DNA of 24,706 bases. Source: Leadbetterella sp964489955. Lineage in GTDB: Bacteria > Bacteroidota > Bacteroidia > Cytophagales > Spirosomataceae. The position numbers were made by a program, and so were the translations under genes. Positions 6,628 to 13,942 of the stretch are shown here, one piece after another. Under the pieces are notes generated by a model. The model was not told where the DNA came from. It did no database searches and saw only the letters and a list, made by a program, of their open reading frames with translations. Each line of letters starts with the position of its first letter. Within the stretch, counting starts at the first letter, position 1. The stretch covers positions 1 through 24,706 of the forward strand of contig CAZBAV010000062.1 of the NCBI GenBank assembly GCA_964489955.1, given 5' to 3'.

Positions 6628-8355
6628 ATGAAGAAATTTTTATTAGTATTTGTTTTATTTCTGGTTGCGGTTCCTTTGCGTTTATATAATTTAGATTCAA
6701 GGGGGCTTATTACAGACGAAAAGTTCACCTTACTTAATATAAATGGTATTATGGCGGGTGGAGCCAACGTTGGGGCTTTTAAAAAAGATTACTTCACTGC
6801 CGAGGAGTTCTGGGAAGAAAAAGGGATAATGGACTACATCTATTCCGTAGCACATTCAGATTTTGGGACTCATGTGGTTTATAATACTTTTTTGATTTAT
6901 TGGATGAAAGTTTTCGGTAATCATGATTATTCTTTGCGTTTACCTGGAGTTCTTTTTAATCTCTTAAATATACTACTTGTATTTTTTCTGGTTTATAAGT
7001 ATTTCAAGAACTACTGGGCGGCTTTCTTAGCGGCTCTTTTGTTAGCAATAGACCCATTAAATATTGCACAGAGCCATATTGCCCGTAGTTATCCTTTATC
7101 CTTTTTATTGATTACTCTTAGTACAGAGTTTTTCATTCGGCTTGTATCTGGTAAAGATTCTGTCAAGAACTTTGTTATTTATGGTGTGCTTATTGGTCTG
7201 AGTATGCTCAACCATTATATTAACTTTTTTGTGCCTTTAGGTCACGCTCTTATTTTTCTGTTTCTACAAGGGAAAAATGCAAGATTATGGAAAGCTTTCC
7301 TGCTTATTGCCGTAGCAAATGTTGGCCTTATGGTTTACTGGTTAAATTGGGGTGGAGGATATACAGCGTTCGATTTTTTGAGGGGAAAAAATGAGCTGCA
7401 CAAGTCAATCGCCGAGGATGCCTCAAATGAGCTTAGTAATACTTTCCAAAAAGCTACACCGGAGCTTATTATAAAAAGATCTATTGGGCTATTTTTTGAT
7501 ATTGGGGTATTTGGCCATGGTTTGTTTAACAAACTTAATGGTGTGAAAGATTTCATTTCTTCTATTTTAATCTTTCTCATTCTAGCATCTGTTCAAAGAA
7601 AAGTACCGTCTAGTGTTTATATTAAGGCTTTATTTTTGCTTATTATAGTAGGTCTCTTATTTGTAAATAGAGTCAACATATTCGGTGTTGTCGGCTCCGT
7701 AGCTATACTTTATGCAGTGTATTATGCATTATTACAGCTATGGGAATATTATAAATTACGCTCTTTGCGTGGGGGCTTTATTTTGCTTTCTATGGGTGTG
7801 ATTATGTTGGTATTACCAATTGTTTTTGTAATGCAAGAGGCTTTTTCTAGCGGCACTAATACCAGCTTAACTCATCGTTACATTGGAAATGCCTCACCTT
7901 TTGTAGTAATTTTAATAGGGGTTGGAGTAGTGGCTGCATGTAGGAAATCAATTTTGGTTGCCGGACTGTTTTGCTTTGTAGCCATTATGCAATACGCTCC
8001 CATTAAAGAAAGAATTGTGGGATACTATAACGATGAGTCGGAATACAACGCCTTTTTTGTACCTGCAAGGGTGTATAATCCGTATATCACGGCCGCAAAA
8101 AAAGTTATGGATTTGGCTGTAGTAGGAGATACTTTGTACATTCCAGGTGGATATCGAGATAAATACCAAATTGGGTCCCAAAGAGAGGCATATAACGATT
8201 ATAGGGATGCTCAGTATTTAAATGTTTATTTTCCCAAAGATTATAAACTGGTGCAGCATGTATATATAGGAGAAAAGGATAAACTCTATCTGAAGAGAAG
8301 TAATGGAAGTAAAATCCTTATTTATGATTTCAAAGGTGATGAACGAAGATATTAA
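6628..8355 (+). CDS. GT39/ArnT-type polytopic glycosyltransferase
   Basis: A 575-residue integral membrane protein with about 10 or more hydrophobic spans and a soluble C-terminus (about 480-575). The first span runs straight into LDSRGLITDEKFTL (about 22-35): the acidic pair Asp30-Glu31 in the first outer loop is the expected catalytic/metal site of GT-C enzymes. The segment AIDPLNIAQSHIARSYPL (about 137-154) resembles the conserved loop of the PMT/ArnT superfamily. Such enzymes take a sugar from a polyprenyl phosphate outside the membrane and add it to a lipid or protein. It is flanked by two GT2 genes, gaps of 1 and 5 bases, which fits a donor-making plus transferring module. The acceptor is unknown. 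Confidence 0.82.
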   Translation: MKKFLLVFVLFLVAVPLRLYNLDSRGLITDEKFTLLNINGIMAGGANVGAFKKDYFTAEEFWEEKGIMDYIYSVAHSDFGTHVVYNTFLIYWMKVFGNHDYSLRLPGVLFNLLNILLVFFLVYKYFKNYWAAFLAALLLAIDPLNIAQSHIARSYPLSFLLITLSTEFFIRLVSGKDSVKNFVIYGVLIGLSMLNHYINFFVPLGHALIFLFLQGKNARLWKAFLLIAVANVGLMVYWLNWGGGYTAFDFLRGKNELHKSIAEDASNELSNTFQKATPELIIKRSIGLFFDIGVFGHGLFNKLNGVKDFISSILIFLILASVQRKVPSSVYIKALFLLIIVGLLFVNRVNIFGVVGSVAILYAVYYALLQLWEYYKLRSLRGGFILLSMGVIMLVLPIVFVMQEAFSSGTNTSLTHRYIGNASPFVVILIGVGVVAACRKSILVAGLFCFVAIMQYAPIKERIVGYYNDESEYNAFFVPARVYNPYITAAKKVMDLAVVGDTLYIPGGYRDKYQIGSQREAYNDYRDAQYLNVYFPKDYKLVQHVYIGEKDKLYLKRSNGSKILIYDFKGDERRY

Positions 8356-8360
8356 GTGTA

Positions 8361-9287
8361 ATGAAAGTAAAAATTATTTCACCTGTTTATAACGACTGGG
8401 AAGCATATAAACTACTAATAAAACAAACAGTAGATTTACATAAAAATTCCAGTATAGAGTTTTCTTTTTTGGCTGTAGATGATTGTTCCAGTATAGAATA
8501 TAATCCGCAGGATTTTGAGGGATATGATGTAAAGGTTATACATCTTATTAGTAACCAAGGTCATCAAAGAGCCATTGCCATTGGCTTATCTTATTATGCA
8601 GATCATAATGATGCAGATAAGGTTATTGTTATGGATTCAGACGGAGAAGACCATCCTCAGCATATTTTAGATTTGATAGGGAAATCAGAAGAAAATCCCG
8701 ATAAGATAATATTTGCTAAAAGGAAGAAGCGGACTGAGTCCTTTATGTTCCGGATGTTTTATGTAGTTTATAAGTTTGTTTTTAAGGCACTCACAGGAAA
8801 CGTTATAACATTTGGTAATTACAGTGTTATACCATCGCATAAGGTAAAAAAGCTGGCAAATGTGTCAGAGCTATGGAACAATTACCCGGGCGGAGTAATC
8901 AGGTCAAGACTCCAGTTTGATTCCATCCCTCTTGATAGAGGAAGGCGGCTGGCAGGTAAATCTAAAATGAATTTTACTTCTTTGGTCTTGCATGGAATGA
9001 GTGCGGTATCAGTATTCTTAGACTTTACAGCTGTGCGAATCTTACTCTTTGCCAGTATTATGGTTTCCTTTTCAGTTGTTGGGGTACTTGTAGCTCTTTA
9101 TTTTAAGTTTGTTTTAGACCAGGCTACTCCTGGCTGGGCGACTAGTGTTGTGTCTGGCTTTTTGATAGTCTTTATGCAAGGTTTTTTTATTGCCTTGTTT
9201 ATTCTTTTTATGGTATTGAGTTCGAGACGGTATAATAGTTTTATTCCTTATTTTGGATATAAAAAATTTATTGACACAGTAGAATAA
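8361..9287 (+). CDS. Second family 2 glycosyltransferase with C-terminal membrane spans
   Basis: 308 residues. The N-terminal strand KVKIISPVYNDWEAY (about 2-16), LAVDDCSS (about 37-44), LISNQGHQRAIAIGL (about 62-76) and VMDSDGEDHP (about 89-98) follow the GT2 order, with the DxD-like site in DSDGEDHP. Two strong hydrophobic spans lie at about 225-248 and 260-287. It differs clearly from the GT2 two genes upstream, so it is not a recent duplicate and probably handles a different donor or a different lipid. It starts 5 bases after the GT39 gene and ends 1 base before the small protein gene; all four are surely co-transcribed. No GtrA-type flippase gene is present in the window. Confidence 0.86.
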   Translation: MKVKIISPVYNDWEAYKLLIKQTVDLHKNSSIEFSFLAVDDCSSIEYNPQDFEGYDVKVIHLISNQGHQRAIAIGLSYYADHNDADKVIVMDSDGEDHPQHILDLIGKSEENPDKIIFAKRKKRTESFMFRMFYVVYKFVFKALTGNVITFGNYSVIPSHKVKKLANVSELWNNYPGGVIRSRLQFDSIPLDRGRRLAGKSKMNFTSLVLHGMSAVSVFLDFTAVRILLFASIMVSFSVVGVLVALYFKFVLDQATPGWATSVVSGFLIVFMQGFFIALFILFMVLSSRRYNSFIPYFGYKKFIDTVE

Positions 9288-9288
9288 G

Positions 9289-9480
9289 ATGGATTTCGAA
9301 GCATATTTAATTTCGAAGAAAATAGACAAAGCCAATTTCTCTAAGGCAGAACCACAGCGATACGCAGAGTGGGAAGTGGAGTTTTCTCAAATGCATCCAG
9401 AAAGTTTTACAGCACAAAAAAAATTTTTATTGAACCAAATACGAAGGATGTATCTTTTACAACAAGCCAGTAAAAGTTAG
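9289..9480 (+). CDS. Conserved small protein of unknown function, 63 residues
   Basis: A short, charged, probably all-helical protein with no signal peptide or membrane segment. It begins MDFEAYLISKKID and has AEPQRYAEWEVEFSQMHPES (about 20-39) followed by FTAQKKFLLNQIRRMYLL. I recognise this pattern (an FxxFL/KKID start, AEP-R-W-EW, MHPESFTAQK, IRR-Y) as a small family seen in many Bacteroidota genomes with no assigned role. It begins 1 base after the preceding glycosyltransferase stop codon, so it is translationally coupled to that gene, and 58 bases before gcvH. Because of the Trp and many Lys/Arg residues, binding to RNA or a protein is possible, but this is a guess. Confidence 0.75.
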   Translation: MDFEAYLISKKIDKANFSKAEPQRYAEWEVEFSQMHPESFTAQKKFLLNQIRRMYLLQQASKS

Positions 9481-9482
9481 GC

Positions 9483-9512
9483 TTTGTTGTTTGGAAGATT
9501 TACATTAAATTG
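9483..9512 (+). promoter_or_regulatory. Weak candidate promoter of gcvH
   Basis: TTTG (9483-9486), an 18-base spacer and TTAAATTG (9505-9512, two mismatches to TAnnTTTG) lie in the 58-base gap before gcvH. The gene may equally be read through from the operon upstream. Confidence 0.3.
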
Positions 9513-9538
9513 CACGAAAATTTTACACTAATCAAGAT

Positions 9539-9919
9539 ATGAATTTCCCAGAAAATCTTAAGTACACAGAAGAGCACGAATGGGTGCTTGTTGAAGATGG
9601 TATTGCAATTATAGGTGTTACAGATTTTGCACAAAGTGAGCTAGGTGATATAGTTTTTGTAGAAGTAGAGACAGTGGGGGAATCATTAGGAGCAAATGAC
9701 GTTTTTGGAACTGTAGAAGCAGTAAAAACAGTTTCTGATTTGTACCTTCCAATAGCTGGTACAATAGAAGAATTTAACGAAAAATTAAACGATCAACCAG
9801 AACTAATTAACAATGATCCTTTTGGCGAAGGGTGGATTGTAAAGATTAAGGCTGACAATCTTGCAGATTTGGATGGATTAATGGACTCTGAAGCATATAA
9901 AAGCCTAGTCGGACATTGA
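9539..9919 (+). CDS. gcvH: Glycine cleavage system H protein
   Basis: The lipoyl-carrying shuttle protein of the glycine cleavage complex; it takes the aminomethyl group from the P protein to the T and L proteins. 126 residues, the standard length. The N-terminal PENLKYTEEHEWV (about 4-16) and the lipoylation site in GTVEAVKTVSDLYLP, with Lys63 as the modified lysine, are unmistakable, as is the C-terminal NDPFGEGWIVKIKA (about 93-106). The other gcv genes are not in the window; in Bacteroidota they are often scattered. A strong terminator lies 18 bases after the stop, so it ends its transcript here. Confidence 0.96.
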   Translation: MNFPENLKYTEEHEWVLVEDGIAIIGVTDFAQSELGDIVFVEVETVGESLGANDVFGTVEAVKTVSDLYLPIAGTIEEFNEKLNDQPELINNDPFGEGWIVKIKADNLADLDGLMDSEAYKSLVGH

Positions 9920-9936
9920 TTTAATAATGAAAATAT

Positions 9937-9966
9937 AAATAGCCCATTTTTTGGGCTATTTTTTTG
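9937..9966 (+). terminator. Intrinsic terminator after gcvH
   Basis: The perfect 10-bp stem AAATAGCCCA (9937-9946) / TGGGCTATTT (9952-9961) with a TTTTT loop continues into a T tract to 9965. Confidence 0.88.
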
Positions 9967-9998
9967 AGAATATTTTATAGAACCATATCGGTACTTTA

Positions 9999-11276
9999 AT
10001 GGATTTTTTGTTTAAGTCGGCTAAGATTGTTGACACCACTTCCGAATTCCACAATCTGGTAGTAGATGTTTTAGTTAAAGGGGGAGAGATAAGTGAAATT
10101 AGTCCTTCAATAGAACCTAACAATGCGTATACTGTGATAGATGCTAGTGGATTGTGTCTTTCGCAGGGTTGGGTAGATGTAGGTACGCATTATAAAGATC
10201 CTGGCTATGAATGGTTAGACGACCTTCATTCTTTAAGCAAGGCAGCAGCTGCCGGTGGGTTTACTCACCTGTTGGGTTTTCCGAACACATCGCCTGTGGT
10301 GCAAAACAAGGAAGCACTAGGTTATTTCCGTAACTTTAGTAATACATCTGCTGTAAAGCTTTCTAACCTGGCGGCTGTAACTAGAGATTGTGGCGGAGCA
10401 GAGTTTACAGATATGATAGACTTGAAAACCGGTGGAGCTATTGGTTTTTCTGATGGTAAGGCGGTTATTCACAATTCTGATATTTTTCTGAAAGCATTGT
10501 TATACCTCTCTGTATTAGATACAGTTTTGGTTGTAAAATCAGAAGATAAGTACTTGAGTATGTATGGGCAAATGCACGAGGGATACACAAGTACACTTTT
10601 GGGAATGAAAGGTTTACCAGCTGCAGCGGAAGAATTGATGATTATTAGAAATTTAAAACTTCTGGAGTATTCAGGTGTTAAGTCTGATTTGCCAGTGTTA
10701 CATTTTTCAACTATCTCTACGGAAGGTTCTGTACAATTAATTAGGGAAGCCAAAAGTAAAGGTTTGCCTGTATCATGTGATGTGGCTGCACACCATTTGG
10801 TGTTTGAAGATAACGCCCTTCTTGGTTTTAATACTAATTTTAAGGTGTATCCACCATTTAGGGAAACAAATGATATTAATGCCTTAAAGGCAGGTCTCAT
10901 AGATGGAACGATAGATTTTGTGGTGTCTGACCACAATCCGTGGGATGAAGAGCATAAAACTTTAGAGTTTGATGCTGCTGAGTTTGGTGCTGTGGGTTTA
11001 CAAACAGTGTTTCCTGTACTTAATGGAATTTTGGGAACAGAATCTGCTGTGGCCAAGTTAGATTTAAGGGCGAAGGAAGTTTTCCGTATAAAAAGGCAAG
11101 CCATTTCAGTGGGTGTAAAAGCCGACTTTACCTTGTTTAGTGATAGTTCTGCTTATACTTTTGGTGTTGAGAAGATTGTATCTAAAGCAAAAAATAGTCC
11201 TTTTATCGGAAAGGAATTAAAAGGAGAGGTTAAAGCCATTTTTTCAAATGGGATTTTAAAGAAAGTAAATGAATAG
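9999..11276 (+). CDS. Dihydroorotase-like amidohydrolase with eroded metal site (probable pseudo-dihydroorotase)
   Basis: 425 residues aligning over its whole length with type I dihydroorotase (PyrC): GWVDVGTHYKDPG (57-69), AAAAGGFTHLLGFPNTSPV (82-100), GAIGFSD (146-152), LPAAAEEL (206-213), HFSTISTEGSV (235-245), NFKVYPPFRE (280-289) and VVSDHNPWD (308-316). Active enzymes have HxH near the start; here it is Gly62-Thr-His64. The ligand His of the VISHCED motif is Lys180, and the DHAPH motif is DHNPW, with Trp315 in place of His. Asp152, His235 and Asp311 remain. This pattern resembles the non-catalytic dihydroorotase homologues (PyrC', pDHO) that support aspartate transcarbamoylase assembly. 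A true metal-poor enzyme cannot be excluded. Its end overlaps the next gene by 8 bases. Confidence 0.85.
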   Translation: MDFLFKSAKIVDTTSEFHNLVVDVLVKGGEISEISPSIEPNNAYTVIDASGLCLSQGWVDVGTHYKDPGYEWLDDLHSLSKAAAAGGFTHLLGFPNTSPVVQNKEALGYFRNFSNTSAVKLSNLAAVTRDCGGAEFTDMIDLKTGGAIGFSDGKAVIHNSDIFLKALLYLSVLDTVLVVKSEDKYLSMYGQMHEGYTSTLLGMKGLPAAAEELMIIRNLKLLEYSGVKSDLPVLHFSTISTEGSVQLIREAKSKGLPVSCDVAAHHLVFEDNALLGFNTNFKVYPPFRETNDINALKAGLIDGTIDFVVSDHNPWDEEHKTLEFDAAEFGAVGLQTVFPVLNGILGTESAVAKLDLRAKEVFRIKRQAISVGVKADFTLFSDSSAYTFGVEKIVSKAKNSPFIGKELKGEVKAIFSNGILKKVNE

Positions 11277-11784
11277 GAAGATTGTACTAAGGTATTCGCT
11301 GATTTTTGGACTCATTTCGGGGTTTGTTAGTTTTCTTTTTTTCTTGGCAATGTATTTTTCCATAGAAAATCCTTTAAATAGCAGGCGACCAGATATAGGA
11401 ATCAGCATAATTTTTATAGCCGCAGCCATTTGGTATTACAGACGGTCCAGAGGTGGTTTTTTGCATTTTTATGAAGGGTTTTCGGTTGGTTTTTTAACCA
11501 ACATTATTTCAGCATTGTTAACTGGTATTTTACTATACCTTTTTGTGACCTTTATTGATGGAGCTCCGTTTGACCAATGGTTGGAAGGAAGTAAGCAAAT
11601 GCTGATAAATGATAGGGAGAGGAGTAAAGAACTTATGAATGAGCAGACATACCAGAACCTGTTAAAGTCATTTGAAGTTAGGAATCCATCGGTAATCATT
11701 TTTGATGAATTAATGTTTAAACAGCTTGCCATTATTGCCATAAGCTTATTAAGTATGGCTTTAAGGAAGCTAAGACCAAGTTAA
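11269..11784 (+). CDS. DUF4199-type membrane protein, first copy
   Basis: 171 residues with four hydrophobic spans at about 9-30, 41-56, 68-94 and 149-166, separated by a charged loop (about 100-148) rich in Lys, Arg and Glu. The layout, with a KHFxxGxxxG-like sequence (RGGFLHFYEGFSVGFLTN, about 61-78) before the third span, is that of the Bacteroidota DUF4199 family, whose function is not known. It overlaps the end of the dihydroorotase-like gene by 8 bases and a second, diverged member begins 4 bases after it. In this phylum such proteins are often near dihydroorotase and glycosyltransferase genes; that is from memory and could not be checked here. Confidence 0.75.
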   Translation: MNRKIVLRYSLIFGLISGFVSFLFFLAMYFSIENPLNSRRPDIGISIIFIAAAIWYYRRSRGGFLHFYEGFSVGFLTNIISALLTGILLYLFVTFIDGAPFDQWLEGSKQMLINDRERSKELMNEQTYQNLLKSFEVRNPSVIIFDELMFKQLAIIAISLLSMALRKLRPS

Positions 11785-11788
11785 TATT

Positions 11789-12301
11789 ATGGAGAAAATT
11801 TCTACTGCACGTGTTGCCTTAAAATGGGGACTAGTTATGGGAATAGCCCTTACAGCTGTGTACATAACTTTATACGTACTTAATATTTTTAAGTTTCCCT
11901 GGTATGTTCATATGGGCATTGTTGTCCTTTTTGTAGGCGGCATTTACATGGCTCTAAATGAGTTTAAAGGGCTAAATAGAGGGTTTATGAAGTTTGGTGA
12001 AGCCTTCGGGTTAGGCATGCTCACTGTTTTTACATCTAGTATTATATCCTCAAGCATAGATTTTGTTTACAGGAGTTTTATAGATAAAACAGTAAATGAT
12101 AAGCAAGTGGAAATTGTGACAAGGGAGTATGAGGCTATGGGCATTTCTGCTGAAACTTCAGAGGCCATGATTGAGCAAGTTTCGATGATGTTAAATTCCC
12201 CACTTGGTTTGTTGGTTTCTATTGGGACATTTTTGTTTATAGGACTTATTGTTTCCGTTATAATGGCGGCCGTAATGCGTAAGGACGAACCGCTTTATTA
12301 A
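11789..12301 (+). CDS. DUF4199-type membrane protein, second copy
   Basis: 170 residues, four hydrophobic spans (about 10-31, 38-56, 73-93, 136-163). NRGFMKFGEAFGLGMLTVF (about 63-81) lines up with the equivalent RGGFLHFYEGFSVGFLTN of the gene before it, as do the charged loop and the last span. The two are therefore old tandem duplicates, now well diverged. They may form a heteromeric membrane unit. gldF starts 3 bases after this stop, so the two DUF4199 proteins and GldF are made from one message. Function unknown. Confidence 0.75.
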   Translation: MEKISTARVALKWGLVMGIALTAVYITLYVLNIFKFPWYVHMGIVVLFVGGIYMALNEFKGLNRGFMKFGEAFGLGMLTVFTSSIISSSIDFVYRSFIDKTVNDKQVEIVTREYEAMGISAETSEAMIEQVSMMLNSPLGLLVSIGTFLFIGLIVSVIMAAVMRKDEPLY

Positions 12302-12304
12302 TTT

Positions 12305-13030
12305 ATGTGGAGTATATTTAGAAAGGAATTTGCCGGTTTTTTTAATTCGCTCATAGCCTATGTGGTCATTGGGGTGTTTTTACTCTTGGTCGGGCTACTT
12401 TTTTGGTTCTATCCGGAAAGCAATATTTTGGATTATGGTTATGCCGAGATGGATTCATTCTTTTCATTGGTTCCGTACATTCTTTTATTCTTTGTACCGG
12501 CTGTAACCATGAGGATGTTTTCAGAAGAAATTAAATCTGGTACGCTAGAGTTACTACTGACTAGGCCCTTAAGTTTGTGGCACATTATTGTCGGTAAATA
12601 TTTTGCATGTGTTGTTATAGTGTTGTTGGCATTGGTACCTACAGTGGTGTATTATGTAAGTATCTATTTTTTAGGTAATCCGGTAGGCAATATAGATTCG
12701 GCAGTGGTATTTGGGTCTTATTTTGGCTTATTGCTTTTAGCCTCTGTTTATGCGGCAATAGGTCTTTTTATGTCGTCACTTACAAAGAACCAAGTTGTCG
12801 CTTTTTTGTTAACGGCTGCTTTGGGTTTTGTTTTGTTTTCTGGCTTTAGTCAGGCGGCGTTGTTGTTTTCCGGGGACTTATATTATTATTTATCATTCTT
12901 TAGCTTATCTACTCATTACTCTTCACTGGGCCGTGGTTTTATAGATAGCAGAGATGTTGTTTTTCTTGTAAGTGTCTCTATAATTTTTCTTGTGTTTACT
13001 TTTTTGGCTATAAATAGGATTAGAAAATGA
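12305..13030 (+). CDS. gldF: Gliding-motility ABC transporter permease GldF
   Basis: 241 residues with six membrane spans. It begins with the short amphipathic WSIFRKEFAGFFNSLIAYV (2-20) typical of this ABC-2 permease and carries VPAVTMRMFSEEIKSGTLEL (about 63-82), LLTRPLSLWHIIVGKYFA, FLGNPVGNID and FGSYFGLLLLASVYAAIGL, in the order I know from Flavobacterium GldF. GldA (ATPase), GldF and GldG form an ABC complex; in F. johnsoniae loss blocks gliding, although many gliding Bacteroidota lack it. The normal next gene, gldG, is not present: a PhzF-family gene overlaps the stop by 4 bases (ATGA). Confidence 0.88.
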   Translation: MWSIFRKEFAGFFNSLIAYVVIGVFLLLVGLLFWFYPESNILDYGYAEMDSFFSLVPYILLFFVPAVTMRMFSEEIKSGTLELLLTRPLSLWHIIVGKYFACVVIVLLALVPTVVYYVSIYFLGNPVGNIDSAVVFGSYFGLLLLASVYAAIGLFMSSLTKNQVVAFLLTAALGFVLFSGFSQAALLFSGDLYYYLSFFSLSTHYSSLGRGFIDSRDVVFLVSVSIIFLVFTFLAINRIRK

Positions 13031-13818
13031 TTTCTCTTAAAATTTTTCATGTTAATGCGTTCAGCAATGAGGACTTTAAAGGAAATCCTGCGGGAGTTGT
13101 ACCTTTAGAGTTTTGGCTTTCTGATGATTTGATGCAAAAAATTGCAAAGCAAAATAGTTTATCTGAAACTGCTTTTTTTGTAGAAACGTCTAGGGGCTTC
13201 AAGGTTAGGTGGTTTACACCTGAAATAGAAATAGACTTGTGCGGGCACGCTACATTAGCATCGGCGTACGTTTTATTTGAGTTAATAGGTTATGCCGAAT
13301 CTAAAATTCTTTTTGAGTCTAAAAGTGGTGATTTGATTGTGACCAGAAAAGAAGGCAAATACTTTCTTGATTTTCCTGCCTACGAATCAGTAAAAGCAAC
13401 GCTGGATTTTCCATTTGAGAAAGTCCTTGGAGTAAAACCGGTGGGTGTTTATCAAGCTAATGATGATTTATTAGTTGAAGTGGGGTCAATTGAAGATTTG
13501 GTGAAGATTAAACCAGATTTTAAGTTGCTTTCAAAGTTGGACTGCAGAGGTGTGATTGTTACCTGTCAAGGTGGGGCTGGAGATTTTTCGTGTCGGTTTT
13601 TTGCACCCAAGCTAGGTATAAATGAAGACTCGGTTACTGGTTCTGCGTTTAGCAAACTGTTACCTTTCTGGGCTAATCGTTTAGGAAAGAATACCTTCTT
13701 TGCGGAGCAATTATCCGAGCGAACAGGAAAGGTTTACGGAGAATACTTAGGAGATAGGGTGGTGATTGGTGGAGATGCACTTCATTTTTTAAGTGGGGAG
13801 ATTTTTATAAAGGGTTAG
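13027..13818 (+). CDS. PhzF-family isomerase/epimerase-like protein
   Basis: 263 residues with the duplicated hot-dog-like fold pattern of the PhzF/DapF superfamily. FHVNAFSNEDFKGNPAGVV (7-25) and LSETAFFV (45-52) carry the expected catalytic Glu47; LCGHATLASAYVLFEL follows at about 71-86. The C-terminal signature usually read as DPVTGSAH is EDSVTGSAF here, with Pro to Ser and His to Phe changes. Other family members isomerise trans-2,3-dihydro-3-hydroxyanthranilate in phenazine synthesis, but no phenazine genes are near, and most bacterial homologues have no known substrate. It shares four bases with gldF, so it is co-translated with it. A small AT hairpin (13826-13841) lies after the stop, a weak terminator at best. 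Confidence 0.88.
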   Translation: MISLKIFHVNAFSNEDFKGNPAGVVPLEFWLSDDLMQKIAKQNSLSETAFFVETSRGFKVRWFTPEIEIDLCGHATLASAYVLFELIGYAESKILFESKSGDLIVTRKEGKYFLDFPAYESVKATLDFPFEKVLGVKPVGVYQANDDLLVEVGSIEDLVKIKPDFKLLSKLDCRGVIVTCQGGAGDFSCRFFAPKLGINEDSVTGSAFSKLLPFWANRLGKNTFFAEQLSERTGKVYGEYLGDRVVIGGDALHFLSGEIFIKG

Positions 13819-13852
13819 TTTCCTTAAAATCAATAGATTTTCTCCCATTTAC

Positions 13853-13884
13853 TTGACAACCCCCCCTTGGATGTTGTACCTTTG
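13853..13884 (+). promoter_or_regulatory. Promoter of queA
   Basis: TTG (13853-13855), a 21-base spacer and a perfect TACCTTTG (13877-13884). The spacer contains a run of seven C (13860-13866), rare in this AT-rich sequence. Start is expected near 13890, giving a leader of about 50 nt. Confidence 0.65.
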
Positions 13885-13896
13885 GGGTCTTTCGTA

Positions 13897-13936
13897 GCTC
13901 GGCTAGTTTTTACCGGGCAATTTTATACTGTAAAAA
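13897..13936 (+). other. Two alternative hairpins in the queA leader
   Basis: GCTCGG (13897-13902) can pair with CCGGGC (13913-13918, one G-U pair). TTTTTAC (13907-13913) can instead pair with GTAAAAA (13930-13936), just before the start codon at 13943. The two share base 13913 and the loop, so they compete. The known preQ1 motif is not visible. Confidence 0.3.
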
Positions 13937-13942
13937 ATTCCA

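Noticed and set aside
10469..11104. 211-codon open frame antisense to the dihydroorotase-like gene
   Set aside because: It is entirely inside a well-supported gene on the other strand and shows no domain; a codon-bias shadow.
13027..13818. Part of a phenazine biosynthesis cluster
   Set aside because: Only a PhzF-family protein is present; no other phz genes are near, and most PhzF homologues are not involved in phenazine synthesis.
13885..13942. preQ1 riboswitch before queA
   Set aside because: The leader lacks the conserved preQ1-I motifs; the competing hairpins seen do not match a known class.
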